From assembly GCF_011440275.1 (NCBI RefSeq), contig NZ_JAAOIV010000012.1, forward strand, positions 62,001 through 126,000: a DNA stretch of 64,000 nt, given 5' to 3'. The stretch is from Metallococcus carri (lineage in GTDB: Bacteria; Actinomycetota; Actinomycetes; Actinomycetales; Dermatophilaceae). Positions 36,368 through 46,235 of the stretch are shown piece by piece. Under the pieces are notes generated by a model, which saw nothing but the letters and a program-made list of their open reading frames with translations, searched no databases and was not told the origin of the DNA. The position numbers and the translations under genes are program-made. The first letter of the stretch is position 1, and every line of letters starts with the position of its first letter.

Positions 36368-36410
36368 ACGACACGGAAGTTGAGCGGAATAGACTCAACT
36401 TCCGTGTCGT
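36368..36410. promoter_or_regulatory. HAIR element 3 inside a long palindrome upstream of clpB
   Basis: GTTGAGC-N7-ACTCAAC (36379-36399) matches HAIR, the HspR operator. It sits in a larger inverted repeat whose 17-bp arms begin ACGACACGGAAG and end CTTCCGTGTCGT, which may also terminate the upstream DUF4352 transcript. 90 bp before clpB. Confidence 0.8.
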
Positions 36411-36500
36411 TGTCGTAACCAGTAGGAATGTCGTATGCCGGCGTCGCCCGCCACGCGCATTCCGTCCCATCTTGAGACCTGACCTAAGGAGCACAGACCG

Positions 36501-39077
36501 GTGGATCTTCAGCTGACGACGAAGGCGCAAGAGGCGCTGTCCGATGCCGTTCGCGCGGCCACGCAGGCCGGCAACCCGACCGTGGAGCCGGCGCACCTGT
36601 TGCTGGCCCTCGCCCGCCAGACCGACACCACGACTGCGCCGCTGCTGGAAGCGTGCGGCACCTCCGCCCAGGCCGTCGCCACGCTCGCGCAGCAGAAGGT
36701 CGACGCCCTGCCGTCCGCGGCCGGCAGCTCGGTCGCGCAGCCGCAAATGTCCCGCGCCCTGGTCAACGTGCTGGAGCAGGCGCGTCAGGCGATGAGCGCG
36801 ATGGGCGACACCTTCACCTCCACCGATCACCTGTTGCTCGCTCTAGCGCGCACAGGAGAGTTCGGGCTGAACGCCGAGGCGATCGAGGCCGCCATACCGC
36901 AGACGCGTGGGGGTGCGAAGGTGACCTCCGCGGAGCCCGAGGGGACCTTCGACGCGCTGGAGAAGTACGGCACCGACCTGACCGCCGAGGCCCGCGAGGG
37001 CAAGCTCGACCCGGTCATCGGTCGTGACTCGGAGATCCGGCGGGTCGTGCAGGTGCTCTCGCGGCGCACCAAGAACAACCCGGTGTTGATCGGTGAGCCC
37101 GGCGTCGGCAAGACCGCCGTCGTCGAGGGGCTGGCCCAGCGCATCGTGGCCGGCGACGTCCCAGAATCGTTGCGGGACAAGCGACTTGTCTCCCTCGACC
37201 TCGGCGCGATGGTGGCCGGCGCGAAGTTCCGTGGTGAGTTCGAGGAGCGGCTGAAGGCCGTGCTGGAGGAGATCAAGGGCTCCGGTGGCCAGGTCATCAC
37301 CTTCATCGACGAGCTGCACACCGTGGTCGGCGCCGGTGCGACCGGCGACTCCGCGATGGACGCCGGCAACATGCTCAAGCCGATGCTGGCCCGCGGCGAA
37401 CTGCGGCTGGTCGGCGCGACCACGCTGGACGAATACCGCGAGCACATCGAGAAGGACCCGGCGCTGGAGCGCCGCTTCCAGCAGGTGTATGTCGGCGAGC
37501 CGAGTGTCGAGGACACCATCGCCATCCTGCGCGGCCTGAAGGAGCGCTACGAGGCGCACCACAAGGTGGCGATCGCCGACTCGGCGCTCGTCGCGGCGGC
37601 CGCATTGTCGGACCGCTACATCACCTCGCGGCAGCTGCCGGACAAGGCGATCGACCTGATCGACGAGGCCGCCTCGCGACTGCGGATGGAGATCGACTCC
37701 TCGCCCGTCGAGATCGACGAGCTGCGCCGCTCGGTCGACCGGCTGAAGATGGAGCAGCTGCACCTGGAGAACGAGACCGACGACGCCTCCAAGGACCGGC
37801 TGGAGCGGCTCAACGCCGACCTCGCCGACAAGCAGGAGCAACTGTCCGCGCTGACCGCGCGGTGGGAGGCCGAGAAGAGCTCGCTCAACAAGGTCGGTGA
37901 CATCAAGGCGCGCATCGACGAACTGCGCACCCAGGCCGATCGCCTTGAGCGAGAAGGCGATCTGGGTGGTTCGGCCAAGATCCGGTATGGCGATCTGCCC
38001 GCGCTCGAAAAGGAGCTCACCGCCGCCCAGGAGGCTGAGGCGACCGCCTCGACCGCCGGTGGCGAGGGTCCGATGGTCAAGGAGGAGGTCGGCCCGGACG
38101 ACATCGCCGATGTCATCTCGTCGTGGACCGGCATCCCGGCCGGCCGCCTGCTGGAGGGCGAGACCGAGAAGCTGCTGCGCATGGAGGACGTCATCGGCGA
38201 GCGGCTCATCGGCCAACGCCTTGCGGTGCAAGCGGTTTCGGACGCGACGCGGCGCTCGCGGGCCGGCATCGCCGACCCCGACCGGCCGACCGGTTCGTTC
38301 CTCTTCCTCGGTCCCACGGGTGTCGGCAAGACCGAGCTCGCCAAGTCGCTCGCGGACTTCCTCTTCGACGACGACCGCGCGATCGTGCGCATCGACATGT
38401 CGGAGTACTCCGAGCGGCACGCCGTCGCGCGGCTGATCGGTTCGCCTCCCGGCTATGTCGGCTACGAGGAGGGCGGCCAGCTGACCGAGGCGGTGCGGCG
38501 CCGGCCCTACTGCGTCGTGCTGCTCGATGAGGTCGAGAAGGCCCACCCGGAGACCTTCGACATCCTGTTGCAGGTGCTCGACGACGGCCGGCTCACCGAT
38601 GGTCAGGGCCGCACGGTCGACTTCCGCAACGTCATCTTGATCATGACCAGCAACCTCGGCTCGCAGTTCCTCATCGACCCCTCGCTGTCGCCGGAGCAGA
38701 AGAAGGACTCGGTGATGAGCGCGGTGCGCGCGTCCTTCAAGCCGGAGTTCCTCAACCGGCTGGACGAGATCGTGATCTTCGACCCGCTGACCAGGGACGA
38801 GCTCGGCCGCATCGTCGACCTGGCCGTCTCGGCGGTCTCGCGGCGACTCGCCGACCGGCGGATCACCCTCACCGTCACCGAGCCCGCCCGCAAGTGGCTG
38901 GCCGACACCGGTTACGACCCGGCATACGGCGCCCGTCCGCTGCGCCGCCTGGTGCAGAAGGAGATCGGTGACCGGCTGGCGATGGCGCTGCTCGGCGGCA
39001 AGGTCCGCGACGGCGAGGACGTCACGGTCGAGATGAACGCTGACGACAACGGGCTGGAGGTCAAGACCGCCAACTAG
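36501..39077 (+). CDS. clpB: ATP-dependent disaggregase ClpB
   Basis: 858 residues, full length. N domain (about 1-145), first AAA+ module with GEPGVGKT (about 197-204), the coiled-coil middle domain (about 400-525, [19 protein letters not shown]), second AAA+ module with GPTGVGKT (about 604-611), and a C-terminal D2-small domain. Extracts and refolds proteins from aggregates with DnaK/DnaJ. GTG start after AAGGAG. HspR regulon member through HAIR 3. Confidence 0.98.
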   Translation: MDLQLTTKAQEALSDAVRAATQAGNPTVEPAHLLLALARQTDTTTAPLLEACGTSAQAVATLAQQKVDALPSAAGSSVAQPQMSRALVNVLEQARQAMSAMGDTFTSTDHLLLALARTGEFGLNAEAIEAAIPQTRGGAKVTSAEPEGTFDALEKYGTDLTAEAREGKLDPVIGRDSEIRRVVQVLSRRTKNNPVLIGEPGVGKTAVVEGLAQRIVAGDVPESLRDKRLVSLDLGAMVAGAKFRGEFEERLKAVLEEIKGSGGQVITFIDELHTVVGAGATGDSAMDAGNMLKPMLARGELRLVGATTLDEYREHIEKDPALERRFQQVYVGEPSVEDTIAILRGLKERYEAHHKVAIADSALVAAAALSDRYITSRQLPDKAIDLIDEAASRLRMEIDSSPVEIDELRRSVDRLKMEQLHLENETDDASKDRLERLNADLADKQEQLSALTARWEAEKSSLNKVGDIKARIDELRTQADRLEREGDLGGSAKIRYGDLPALEKELTAAQEAEATASTAGGEGPMVKEEVGPDDIADVISSWTGIPAGRLLEGETEKLLRMEDVIGERLIGQRLAVQAVSDATRRSRAGIADPDRPTGSFLFLGPTGVGKTELAKSLADFLFDDDRAIVRIDMSEYSERHAVARLIGSPPGYVGYEEGGQLTEAVRRRPYCVVLLDEVEKAHPETFDILLQVLDDGRLTDGQGRTVDFRNVILIMTSNLGSQFLIDPSLSPEQKKDSVMSAVRASFKPEFLNRLDEIVIFDPLTRDELGRIVDLAVSAVSRRLADRRITLTVTEPARKWLADTGYDPAYGARPLRRLVQKEIGDRLAMALLGGKVRDGEDVTVEMNADDNGLEVKTAN

Positions 39078-39090
39078 AGCCACTCCTCCG

Positions 39091-39168
39091 CGCGAAACGT
39101 CAGTAATGCCTCGCGAAACGTCAGTAGTGCCTCGCGAGACGTCACCAAATCCTCGCGAGACGTCACCT
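39091..39168. repeat. Left 21-bp iteron array
   Basis: Four units starting CGCGAAACGTC/CGCGAGACGTC at 39091, 39112, 39133 and 39154, exactly 21 bp apart (two helical turns). It is the inverted counterpart of the array at 39668-39757. It fills the space between clpB and the small membrane-protein gene. Confidence 0.92.
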
Positions 39169-39657
39169 CAGCAGCAGGAGCGCGGCGAGCGCGAGCAGCG
39201 GCGGGGCGAGCGCCAGGACGGGGATCCAGCGCCGCCCGGCCCCCGCCCGGAGCATTACGCCCCCGGCGATCGTCATCAGCAGCAGCGGCAGTCCCAGGTA
39301 AGTCATCCAGGTGGCAGCTCGGACGAAGGCCGGCCCGGCGGGTTCGAGTCGGGCGCTGAAACTCTGGTAACCGCTCCCGCGTGCCGGCAGGAACCAGAAG
39401 GCGGCGCCAGCCCAGAACGTGCCGGCCGCGATCTGCAGCACCGACGCGGTGAGCGCGCGACCCCCGCCGGAGGCGCGCCACAGGATGATCGCTCCGATCA
39501 GGATCACGAATCCACCGATCGGCAGCCACCCCAGCATTGTCCGCATCGCGTCGCTGAGCCCGCTCGTCCCGATGCTCGTGAGGATGGCGTGTCCCCAGCG
39601 CACCGTCGCGGCGATCCCCAGCCCGAAACTCACCACGGCCACCCCCAGCAACGTCAC
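39163..39657 (-). CDS. Small four-helix membrane protein of unknown function
   Basis: 164 residues with four clear hydrophobic segments (about 2-22, 42-62, 70-95, 120-160). No catalytic or family motif was recognised. The GTG start at 39657 was chosen because the only upstream ATG (39720) would add residues translated from the iteron array (repeats of PRETSPN). Bracketed by inverted iteron arrays and transcribed in the same direction as the hydrolase upstream. Confidence 0.65.
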   Translation of the reverse strand: MTLLGVAVVSFGLGIAATVRWGHAILTSIGTSGLSDAMRTMLGWLPIGGFVILIGAIILWRASGGGRALTASVLQIAAGTFWAGAAFWFLPARGSGYQSFSARLEPAGPAFVRAATWMTYLGLPLLLMTIAGGVMLRAGAGRRWIPVLALAPPLLALAALLLLR

Positions 39658-39667
39658 GGGTGCCGGC

Positions 39668-39757
39668 TCGCGCGGATTTGGTGACGTTTCGCGAGGATTT
39701 GGTGACGTTTCGCGAGGCATTACTGACGTTTCGCGGGGATTTACTGACGTTTCGCGG
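39668..39757. repeat. Right 21-bp iteron array
   Basis: Four units ending TGACGTTTCGCG at 21-bp spacing (GACGT at 39683, 39704, 39725, 39746), opposite in orientation to the left array. The last unit runs into the 3' end of the alpha/beta-hydrolase gene and encodes its final residues. Confidence 0.92.
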
Positions 39758-40592
39758 GGTCGGTGAGGGTGGCGGCGACGAGCTCGGGGCGTTCGAGGGG
39801 AAGCATGTGGCCCGCCCGCGGCACGATCTCCAGGTGCGCCTCCGGCATCCGCTCGGCCATTCGACGGGCCAGCCCCTTAGGCGTGAGCTTGTCGAGCTCA
39901 CCGACCAGGATCGTCGTCGGGATCGGGGCGAGATGCTGCAGCGCCTCGCGTTCGTCGTGCTGCATGAGTGCTCCGTAGAACGACCCATAGGTCACCATCG
40001 TCGTGCGTGCCGACAGTTGCCGCGCGAGTCGCACGTCCTCCTCGCGCGGGTCCTCGCCGAAGGTGTAGCTGCGGGTCCGCTTGGTGCTGACCAGCCGGCC
40101 GAGCTTGGTTCGGGTCGGCAGCAGCGACATCGCCCGCATGATCTGCGCCTCTGCGGGTAGTCCCGCACCGCGCAGTTCACCGGCCGCCGTCCCGATGAGC
40201 GAGACCCGATCGATGCGCGCCAAAGCCTCGGGGCCGGCCAGCCCGGCATACGCCATGACCGTCATGCCACCCATCGAATGGCCGCCGAGCACCAGCCGTC
40301 CCTCCGGAGCGGTCGCGGCGATGACCTCGGCCAGATCGCGGCCGAGCCGCTTGATCGACTCCCCGCGCGAGCGGTGCGTGCCCCCGGCGAGCGTGGACCG
40401 GCCGTGTCCGCGCTGGTCGTAGGTGACGACCCGCGCGTCCGGGCCGAGCGCGTCGAGCACGCGGTGCCACACCTGGTGGCTGTTGGTCCAGCCGTGCGCG
40501 AGCACGATGGTCGGGCCCTCGCCCTCCCGGACGAAGGTGGCGAGGCGGGCACCGTCGGAGGTCCGCACAGTGCGGCGAATCGGGTCGGGCAT
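39741..40592 (-). CDS. Alpha/beta-hydrolase
   Basis: 283 residues. Core motifs: AHGWTNSHQVW (oxyanion), DQRGHGRS, nucleophile elbow GGHSMGGMT (about 103-111), acid in GELDKLTP, and His in PRAGHMLPLERP. No signal peptide. Could be an esterase, haloperoxidase-like or epoxide-hydrolase-like enzyme; the substrate cannot be read. Its last few residues (TDPAKRQ) come from the iteron array, suggesting that the array invaded or extended the 3' end. Confidence 0.9.
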   Translation of the reverse strand: MPDPIRRTVRTSDGARLATFVREGEGPTIVLAHGWTNSHQVWHRVLDALGPDARVVTYDQRGHGRSTLAGGTHRSRGESIKRLGRDLAEVIAATAPEGRLVLGGHSMGGMTVMAYAGLAGPEALARIDRVSLIGTAAGELRGAGLPAEAQIMRAMSLLPTRTKLGRLVSTKRTRSYTFGEDPREEDVRLARQLSARTTMVTYGSFYGALMQHDEREALQHLAPIPTTILVGELDKLTPKGLARRMAERMPEAHLEIVPRAGHMLPLERPELVAATLTDPAKRQ

Positions 40593-40629
40593 GGTGGGCA
40601 GCTTCGCAGATCCGTGTCACGCTGCGGAG

Positions 40630-41304
40630 ATGAATCGGCCAGAACGTGAGCCAGGTCGCCCCGGTGGCTCCGCGGAGCGCCCGGCCCGCTTCTTCACCGA
40701 CGCGGCGCAGTGGCGCAGCTGGCTCGAGCTGCATCACGCCGACCGCACCGAGCTCTGGATGGGGCTGCACAAGAAGCATGTCGTCGATCGCGGCCTCACC
40801 TGGGCCGACGCCGTGCCGGTCGCGTTGTGTTTCGGCTGGATCGACAGCCAGGTCCAGACCATCGACGACGACTCGGTGCGCCAGCGCTGGACGCCGCGCA
40901 AGCCGGGCAGCACCTGGAGTGCGGTCAACGTCGCCCACGTCGAGCGACTGATCGCCGAGGGCGCGATGACACCGGCCGGGCTCGCCGCGTTCGAGCAGCG
41001 CCGCCCGGATCGCACCGGCGTCTACTCCTTCGAGCAGCCGGTCCGCGAGCTGCCCGAGCCGTATGCCGCCCGCCTCCTGGCCGATCCCGTCGCCTCGGCC
41101 TTCTGGTCGGCCGCGACCCCCGGCTATCGCCGGATCTGCACCCACTGGGTGCTGTCGGCCAAGCAGGAAGCCACCCGGGAGAAGCGACTCGAGCAGCTCA
41201 TCGACGACAGCCGGCACGGGCGGTTGATCCCGAGCCAGCGCTACGGCAAGCAGCCGGCCTGGGTCGCCACAGCACGCGCTGCGCTCGATCTCACCGGCGA
41301 CTGA
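40630..41304 (+). CDS. YdeI/OmpD-associated family protein
   Basis: 224 residues. Contains the family pattern WRSWLELHHADRTELWMGLHKK, ALCFGWIDSQVQTIDDDSVRQR, RKPGSTWSAVN and the C-terminal DUF1905/OmdA-like helices (RLEQLIDDSRHGRLIPSQRYG). Relatives are implicated in protection against peptides or bacteriocins, but the biochemical role is not known. ATG 40630; its 3' end overlaps the convergent flavin monooxygenase gene by 14 bp. Confidence 0.85.
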   Translation: MNRPEREPGRPGGSAERPARFFTDAAQWRSWLELHHADRTELWMGLHKKHVVDRGLTWADAVPVALCFGWIDSQVQTIDDDSVRQRWTPRKPGSTWSAVNVAHVERLIAEGAMTPAGLAAFEQRRPDRTGVYSFEQPVRELPEPYAARLLADPVASAFWSAATPGYRRICTHWVLSAKQEATREKRLEQLIDDSRHGRLIPSQRYGKQPAWVATARAALDLTGD

Positions 41305-42262
41305 CCGCGGCCAGGGTCGCGACGTTCATCAGCCCTGCCGCGCCGAGCCGCGCGGCCTGGGTGACGGGCAGTCGGCGTGCCTGCCAGGTGGCGAGCGACC
41401 GGCCGGAGTTCAGCGTCGTGGCCAGCGACACCGCGTCCAGGATCGCGTCGCACCCGCCCCGCCCGAGGTTGGGCAGCGAGGCATGCGCCGCGTCGCCGAG
41501 CACGGCATACCTTCCGCGGATATAGCGCGGCATCGTGCGCACCGTCCACAGCCGGGTCGCCAACGTGTCGGCACCGGGGGACGCCAGGATCCGCCGTATG
41601 CCGGGGCTAGCGTCGGCATACCTCTCGCTCGCCTCGGCCAGGACCGCGGAGGGCGAGAGCGGCTCGGGGCCGAGGGTGCTGCGATGCGCGGTGAACCAAT
41701 ACCCGCCTCCGCCGACCAGCGGTGCCAGGCCGAAGAGGCGGCCGCGACCCCAGTATTCGCCGACGGCGGCCGGGTCGACGGTGGGCAGGATGCCGCGCAA
41801 GGTGACCCACGGGGTCTCGACGCGCTCCGCGGCGGGTGGATGGACCAGCCCGCGCACCCGGCTGCGCACCCCGTCTGCGCCGATGACCAGGGCGCCGTCG
41901 AGCACCGCCGGATCGGTGACGGCGAGGGTCCGCCGCTCGACCGACTCCGGCACGGCAGCGGCGAGCGCCGCCATGAGCTGCGGCCGGCGAATGATCTGCA
42001 GGTCGGGTCCGCGCAGTGGGACCAGCCGCCGGCCGGTGAGGGTATGCAGCGCGCCGACCGTCCGCCCATCGGCCTCGGGCAGCCCGGTCACGCCGATCCG
42101 AGCCAGCGCCCGCCGCGCCGACGGCCACAGGCCGATGCCCGCGCCGACCGCCTCGCGCTCCGGCTCCGCCTCGATCAGGGTGACCGCGAACCGCGCCGGA
42201 TCGAGCGCCGCGGCCAGCGTCAGCCCCGCGATGCCGCCACCGACGATCGAGACCTTCTTCAT
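41291..42262 (-). CDS. FAD-dependent monooxygenase (PHBH/UbiH fold)
   Basis: 323 residues. N-terminal dinucleotide fold VSIVGGGIAGLTLAAAL (GxGxxG), a middle GADGVRSRVRG (DG motif), and the second FAD motif YAVLGDAAHASLPNLGRGG. Typical of aromatic hydroxylases and related single-component flavin monooxygenases. Somewhat short for the family (usually 370-400). ATG start follows upstream of KKVSI. Substrate unknown. Confidence 0.9.
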   Translation of the reverse strand: MKKVSIVGGGIAGLTLAAALDPARFAVTLIEAEPEREAVGAGIGLWPSARRALARIGVTGLPEADGRTVGALHTLTGRRLVPLRGPDLQIIRRPQLMAALAAAVPESVERRTLAVTDPAVLDGALVIGADGVRSRVRGLVHPPAAERVETPWVTLRGILPTVDPAAVGEYWGRGRLFGLAPLVGGGGYWFTAHRSTLGPEPLSPSAVLAEASERYADASPGIRRILASPGADTLATRLWTVRTMPRYIRGRYAVLGDAAHASLPNLGRGGCDAILDAVSLATTLNSGRSLATWQARRLPVTQAARLGAAGLMNVATLAAVSRR

Positions 42263-42370
42263 CGCGGGGCAGTCTCGCACGGGCAACCAGGCAGGCCACT
42301 CAGGCGTCGAATAGGGCGCGTATCCACCGTTGCGCACGAAGCCCGCTCCTTCCGACGTTAGGTTGTCTGC

Positions 42371-43093
42371 ATGCACTCCCGCGTCCTGGCCATTCCCGCC
42401 ACCACGCTCATCGTCGCCAGCCTCGCCCTCACCGGATGCAGCAGCACATCGGGGAAGAAGGGCGGCGGCACCGGCTCCACATCGGTCGCCAACACCCCGC
42501 AGGCTCGCCTCGCCGCGGCCAAGAAGGTCGTCGACAGCACCTCCGGCTTCACCATCAAGGTGACCTCGGCCAATGTCCCCAAGACCGCCTCCGGTCTGCT
42601 GAGCGCCGACGGCGCCGGCACCCACGCTCCCGCCTTCAAGGGCTCCATCAAGGCCCAGGTCGGCGGCCTGTCGGCGGACGTGCCGATCATCGCGACCGGC
42701 GGCAAGACCTACGCGATCCTGCCGTTCCAAAAGACGTACAAGGCGATCAACCCCAAGGACTACGGCGCTCCCGACCCGGCGCAGCTGTTCTCCACCACCA
42801 ACGGGCTGTCCAGCCTGCTGGTGAAGGTGACGGGCCCCCGCTTCGCCGCCAAGAAGCGCAGCGGCGCCGACATCGTCCAGAGCATCAAGGGCACGGTCTC
42901 CGGCGCCGACGTCAAGCAGCTGTTGCTGATGGGCGACGGCACCGGCAGCTACCAGGCCGACTACGGCATCACCGACAACAACGAGGCCCGCACGATGACC
43001 CTCACCGGGCCGTTCTTCAAGGGCGCGACCAACACGTCTTACACCATCCAGCTCACCAAGTACGGCACTCAGGTTGAGATCACAGCGCCCTAA
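42371..43093 (+). CDS. lprG: LppX/LprAFG-family lipoprotein, LprG-like
   Basis: 240 residues. Lipoprotein signal with lipobox LTGC (Cys about 23), a Gly/Ser/Lys linker, then the half-barrel LprG fold (about 45-240): ARLAAAKKVVDSTSGFTIKV, PKTASGLLSADGAG, FKGSIKAQVGGLSADVPI. LprG carries triacylated lipids or glycolipids across the periplasm for the P55 efflux pump, which is encoded directly downstream with a 20-nt overlap, as in mycobacteria. Confidence 0.9.
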   Translation: MHSRVLAIPATTLIVASLALTGCSSTSGKKGGGTGSTSVANTPQARLAAAKKVVDSTSGFTIKVTSANVPKTASGLLSADGAGTHAPAFKGSIKAQVGGLSADVPIIATGGKTYAILPFQKTYKAINPKDYGAPDPAQLFSTTNGLSSLLVKVTGPRFAAKKRSGADIVQSIKGTVSGADVKQLLLMGDGTGSYQADYGITDNNEARTMTLTGPFFKGATNTSYTIQLTKYGTQVEITAP

Positions 43094-44765
43094 GGGCCTG
43101 CTCGCCACCGCGTCGGTGGCGGTCGCGCTCGCCGCGGCCGACACCTATGTCGTCGTGCTCGCGTTGCCGGACATGATGACCGGCGTCGGGGTCGGCGTCG
43201 ACGCCCTGCAGAAGGCCACGCCCATCGTGTCGGGCTTCCTGCTCGGTTATATCGCGGTGCTGCCGCTCATCGGCCGGTTGGCGGATCTCGTTGCGCGGCA
43301 ACGGATTCTGCTGTGGTGCCTGGCGATCTTCGTGCTCGGCTCGTCGATCACCGCGGTTGCCGCCGAGCTGCCAGTGCTGGTCGCCGGTCGGGTGCTGCAG
43401 GGCGTGGGAGGCGGCGGTCTGGTGCCGGCCACGCTCGCGCTGGTCGCGGCGCTCTGGCCGGCGGGGCAGCGCGGCACGGCCTTCGGGGTGGTGGGCGCGG
43501 TCCAAGAGGTCGGCTCGGTGCTCGGTCCGCTCTTCGGCGCGCTGATCCTCGCGCACGCCTCCTGGCACTGGATCTTCTGGATCAACGCGATCGCCGGCAT
43601 CGTGCTCGCGATCATGATCCGGCTCATGGGCGGCCGCGGCGAGCAATCGGCATACGCGCCAACGATTCCGCGCTGGTGGCATGCGCTCACGGCGCTCGCC
43701 GTCGTCGTCACCGTCGTGCTGCTCGGGCTCGCGCTGATCGCGCCGGAGGCGCTCACGACCTCGGTCCAGTATGGCGACCCCTTCGTCCCGTATGCCGGTC
43801 ACACGGCCCGGCTCGCGACGCCCATCGGCCTGTGGGGTCTGGGTGCGTTGGCGGTGCTGCTCGTGCTGTCCGCCCGCTATTGGTGGCCGGTGCTGCGCCG
43901 GGCCGACCTCTTCGGCGCGCTGCTGATCGCGGTGGCGCTCGGTGCGCTGGTGCTGACCTTCGCCTCGGCCAACCCCGAGACCCAGGTCGTCGGCCCGTGG
44001 GGGCTGTGGCTGCTGCCGATCGGCATCCTCGCGGTCGTGGTCTACCTGTGGTGGCACCGGCGGGCCGCGACGCCGCTCATCGCTCGTGGCTCGGTGGTCG
44101 GCCGGGTGCGGCCTGGGCTGGCTGTCTCGCTGCTGGTCGGCACCGCGATCGTCGCCGTGGTGGTGGACATCCCGGTGCTCGCCCGGCTCACCGTCACCGA
44201 CTCCCAGACCGAGGCGGCGATCATCCTGGTGCGCTTCCTGCTGGCGGTGCCGGTCGGAGCTTTGCTCGGCGGCTGGCTGCTGCGCCGGGTCGGTCCCGGT
44301 CTGGTCGCCGGGCCCGGTCTCGGCCTCGCCGCGATCGGCCTCTTCGGGATGTCGCGCTGGACCGGCAAGGCGCTCGAAACCCCGATGGCCACCGTGCTGC
44401 TCATCCTCGTCGGGCTCGGTGTCGGCCTGGCGATCGCGCCGGTGAACGACGCCGCGTTGCACGACGCCGACGAGGAACACCATGGCGTCACCTCGGCGCT
44501 CATCGTCGTCGCCCGGATGATCGGCATGGTCGTCGGGCTGGCGTTGCTGACCGCGATCGGGCTGCACCGCTTCTATGCCGAGATCGGCTCGCTCAGCAAT
44601 CCCACCCCGGCGCAATACACCGCGGCAGGGGTCACCCAGGTGACCACGGTGCTGCTCGGGGCGGCACTGGCTGCGGCGGTCGCAGCGGTGGTGGCGGTCT
44701 TCCTCGGCCGGCGACCACTGCGGCATACCGCGGATTCGGAAACTACCCGCCCGGTGGTGTGGTGA
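43074..44765 (+). CDS. MFS lipid/drug exporter, P55 (Rv1410)-like
   Basis: 563 residues, 14 predicted helices, DHA2-type MFS. Motif A variant GRLADLVARQR (helix 2-3 loop) and motif C region GAVQEVGSVLGPLFGA are present. P55 with LprG exports triacylglycerides and confers drug tolerance in mycobacteria; the shared operon supports the same pairing here. The start is TTG 43074, within the end of lprG, because the next candidate lies inside helix 1; coupling by reinitiation is likely. Its 3' end overlaps the convergent monooxygenase gene. Confidence 0.9.
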   Translation: MRSQRPKGLLATASVAVALAAADTYVVVLALPDMMTGVGVGVDALQKATPIVSGFLLGYIAVLPLIGRLADLVARQRILLWCLAIFVLGSSITAVAAELPVLVAGRVLQGVGGGGLVPATLALVAALWPAGQRGTAFGVVGAVQEVGSVLGPLFGALILAHASWHWIFWINAIAGIVLAIMIRLMGGRGEQSAYAPTIPRWWHALTALAVVVTVVLLGLALIAPEALTTSVQYGDPFVPYAGHTARLATPIGLWGLGALAVLLVLSARYWWPVLRRADLFGALLIAVALGALVLTFASANPETQVVGPWGLWLLPIGILAVVVYLWWHRRAATPLIARGSVVGRVRPGLAVSLLVGTAIVAVVVDIPVLARLTVTDSQTEAAIILVRFLLAVPVGALLGGWLLRRVGPGLVAGPGLGLAAIGLFGMSRWTGKALETPMATVLLILVGLGVGLAIAPVNDAALHDADEEHHGVTSALIVVARMIGMVVGLALLTAIGLHRFYAEIGSLSNPTPAQYTAAGVTQVTTVLLGAALAAAVAAVVAVFLGRRPLRHTADSETTRPVVW

Positions 44766-46224
44766 ACTCGTAGTCGACCATCTCGGGCCGACGCACCCGC
44801 CGCTCGTATTCCGGCACCGACCCCGGCCAGAGCACGTAGTTGTCGCCGTTGGTGTTGAGATACCAACTGCGACAACCGGTTTCCCACACCGACCCGTGTG
44901 AGCGCTGCTGCATCTCGGCGGTGAACGGCGCGACCACTTCGGGCCGCACTGCCACCACGGCAGCGCCGCGGCGGTCGCGCTCGGCGAGCAGCTTCATCAC
45001 CAGTTCGACCTGGGCCTCCATCATCAGCAGCACCGAGGTGTGACCGAGCAGGGTGTTGGGCCCGAGCAGGAAGAACAGGTTGGGATAGTCGGCCGCGGTC
45101 ACGCCGTAGTAGGTGCCCAGGCCCGCGTCGATGTCATGGCTCAGCGACGCGCCGCGTGCCCCGACCACGCCGAGCGCCCGGTAGGCGCCACGCGGATCGA
45201 AGCCGGTGGCCAGCACGAGCAGGTCGAGCTCGTGATGCGCCCCGTCCGCGGTGCGCACGCCGGTTGCGTCCAGCTGGGTGATCGCGTCGGTCACCAGCTC
45301 GACGTTGTCGCGCGCGAAGGCCGGGTAGTAGTCGTCGGACAGCGGGATCCGCTTGCACCCCATGACGTATGCCGGGGTCAGCCGGTCGCGCAGGTTCGCG
45401 TCGGACACCGCCGAGTGCAGGTGCTGGCGGGCGACCAGAGAGGCGGCCTGCATGAGCAGCGGCTGTTTGGTGAACCCCAGCGAGCGCGTCTCGGCGAAGG
45501 TCTTGAGCTTCGCCCGGTGGGCGCGCATCAGCCAGGGCCGCTTCTCGTAGGTCTGGGCGAGGGAGTCGGAATATTCGGGGTCGATCTTGGGCATCACCCA
45601 GGTCGGCGTGCGCTGGAAGACGCTGAGCCGCGCGGCGTCCTGCGCCAGCTCGGGGATGATCTGCACGGCGGTCGCCCCGGTGCCGATGACACCGACCCGC
45701 TTGCCGTGCACGGTGGTGCCGGGCTCCCACGAGGAGGTGTGCATGACCTCGCCGCGGAAGTCGGCCAGGCCCGGCAGGTCGGGGATCGCCGGGCTGTGCA
45801 GCTGGCCGACCGCCACGACCAGATCGCGGCAGCGCAGGGTCGTCAGCAGGCCGTCCGGGGTGGCGCTCACGACCTCCCAGACGCCGAACTTCTCGTCATA
45901 CCAGGCGTGCTGGACGGTATGCCGGAAGCGGACGTGCGGTCGGAGGCGGTATTTCTCCACGACATACAGCAGGTAGTCCTGGATCTCGTCGCCCGGCGCG
46001 TAGGCGCGCGACCACAGCGGGTTGAGCTCGAAGCTGTAGCTGTAGAGATGGCTCGGCACATCGCAGGCCACCCCGGGATAGCGGTTGTCCCGCCAGGTGC
46101 CGCCGATGTCGGCGGCCTTCTCCAGGATGACGAAGTCCCGGCCCGCGGCCCGCAACGCGATGCCCATCGCGATGCCGGAGAAGCCGCTGCCGATGACGAC
46201 GACGTCGGTGTCAAGGCGCTCCAT
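44743..46224 (-). CDS. Flavin-containing (Baeyer-Villiger type) monooxygenase
   Basis: 493 residues. FAD motif VVIGSGFSGIAMG, GGTWRDNRYPG, the Baeyer-Villiger fingerprint FRGEVMHTSSW (about 161-171), NADP fold VGVIGTGATAVQI, and a late ATG (LVLATGFD). Inserts oxygen next to ketones to give esters or lactones, or oxidises S/N centres. Monocistronic, convergent with the P55 gene. Confidence 0.94.
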   Translation of the reverse strand: MERLDTDVVVIGSGFSGIAMGIALRAAGRDFVILEKAADIGGTWRDNRYPGVACDVPSHLYSYSFELNPLWSRAYAPGDEIQDYLLYVVEKYRLRPHVRFRHTVQHAWYDEKFGVWEVVSATPDGLLTTLRCRDLVVAVGQLHSPAIPDLPGLADFRGEVMHTSSWEPGTTVHGKRVGVIGTGATAVQIIPELAQDAARLSVFQRTPTWVMPKIDPEYSDSLAQTYEKRPWLMRAHRAKLKTFAETRSLGFTKQPLLMQAASLVARQHLHSAVSDANLRDRLTPAYVMGCKRIPLSDDYYPAFARDNVELVTDAITQLDATGVRTADGAHHELDLLVLATGFDPRGAYRALGVVGARGASLSHDIDAGLGTYYGVTAADYPNLFFLLGPNTLLGHTSVLLMMEAQVELVMKLLAERDRRGAAVVAVRPEVVAPFTAEMQQRSHGSVWETGCRSWYLNTNGDNYVLWPGSVPEYERRVRRPEMVDYEFTTPPGG

Positions 46225-46235
46225 GACTGAGGCCC

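Noticed and set aside
36843-39083. A 746-codon open frame antisense to clpB
   Set aside because: Antisense shadow; no ribosome-binding site or recognisable motif.
39091-39757. 21-bp arrays as CRISPR or as coding repeats (PRETSPN)
   Set aside because: No spacers. The peptide reading occurs on both strands and would extend several unrelated genes, so it is better explained as DNA iterons.
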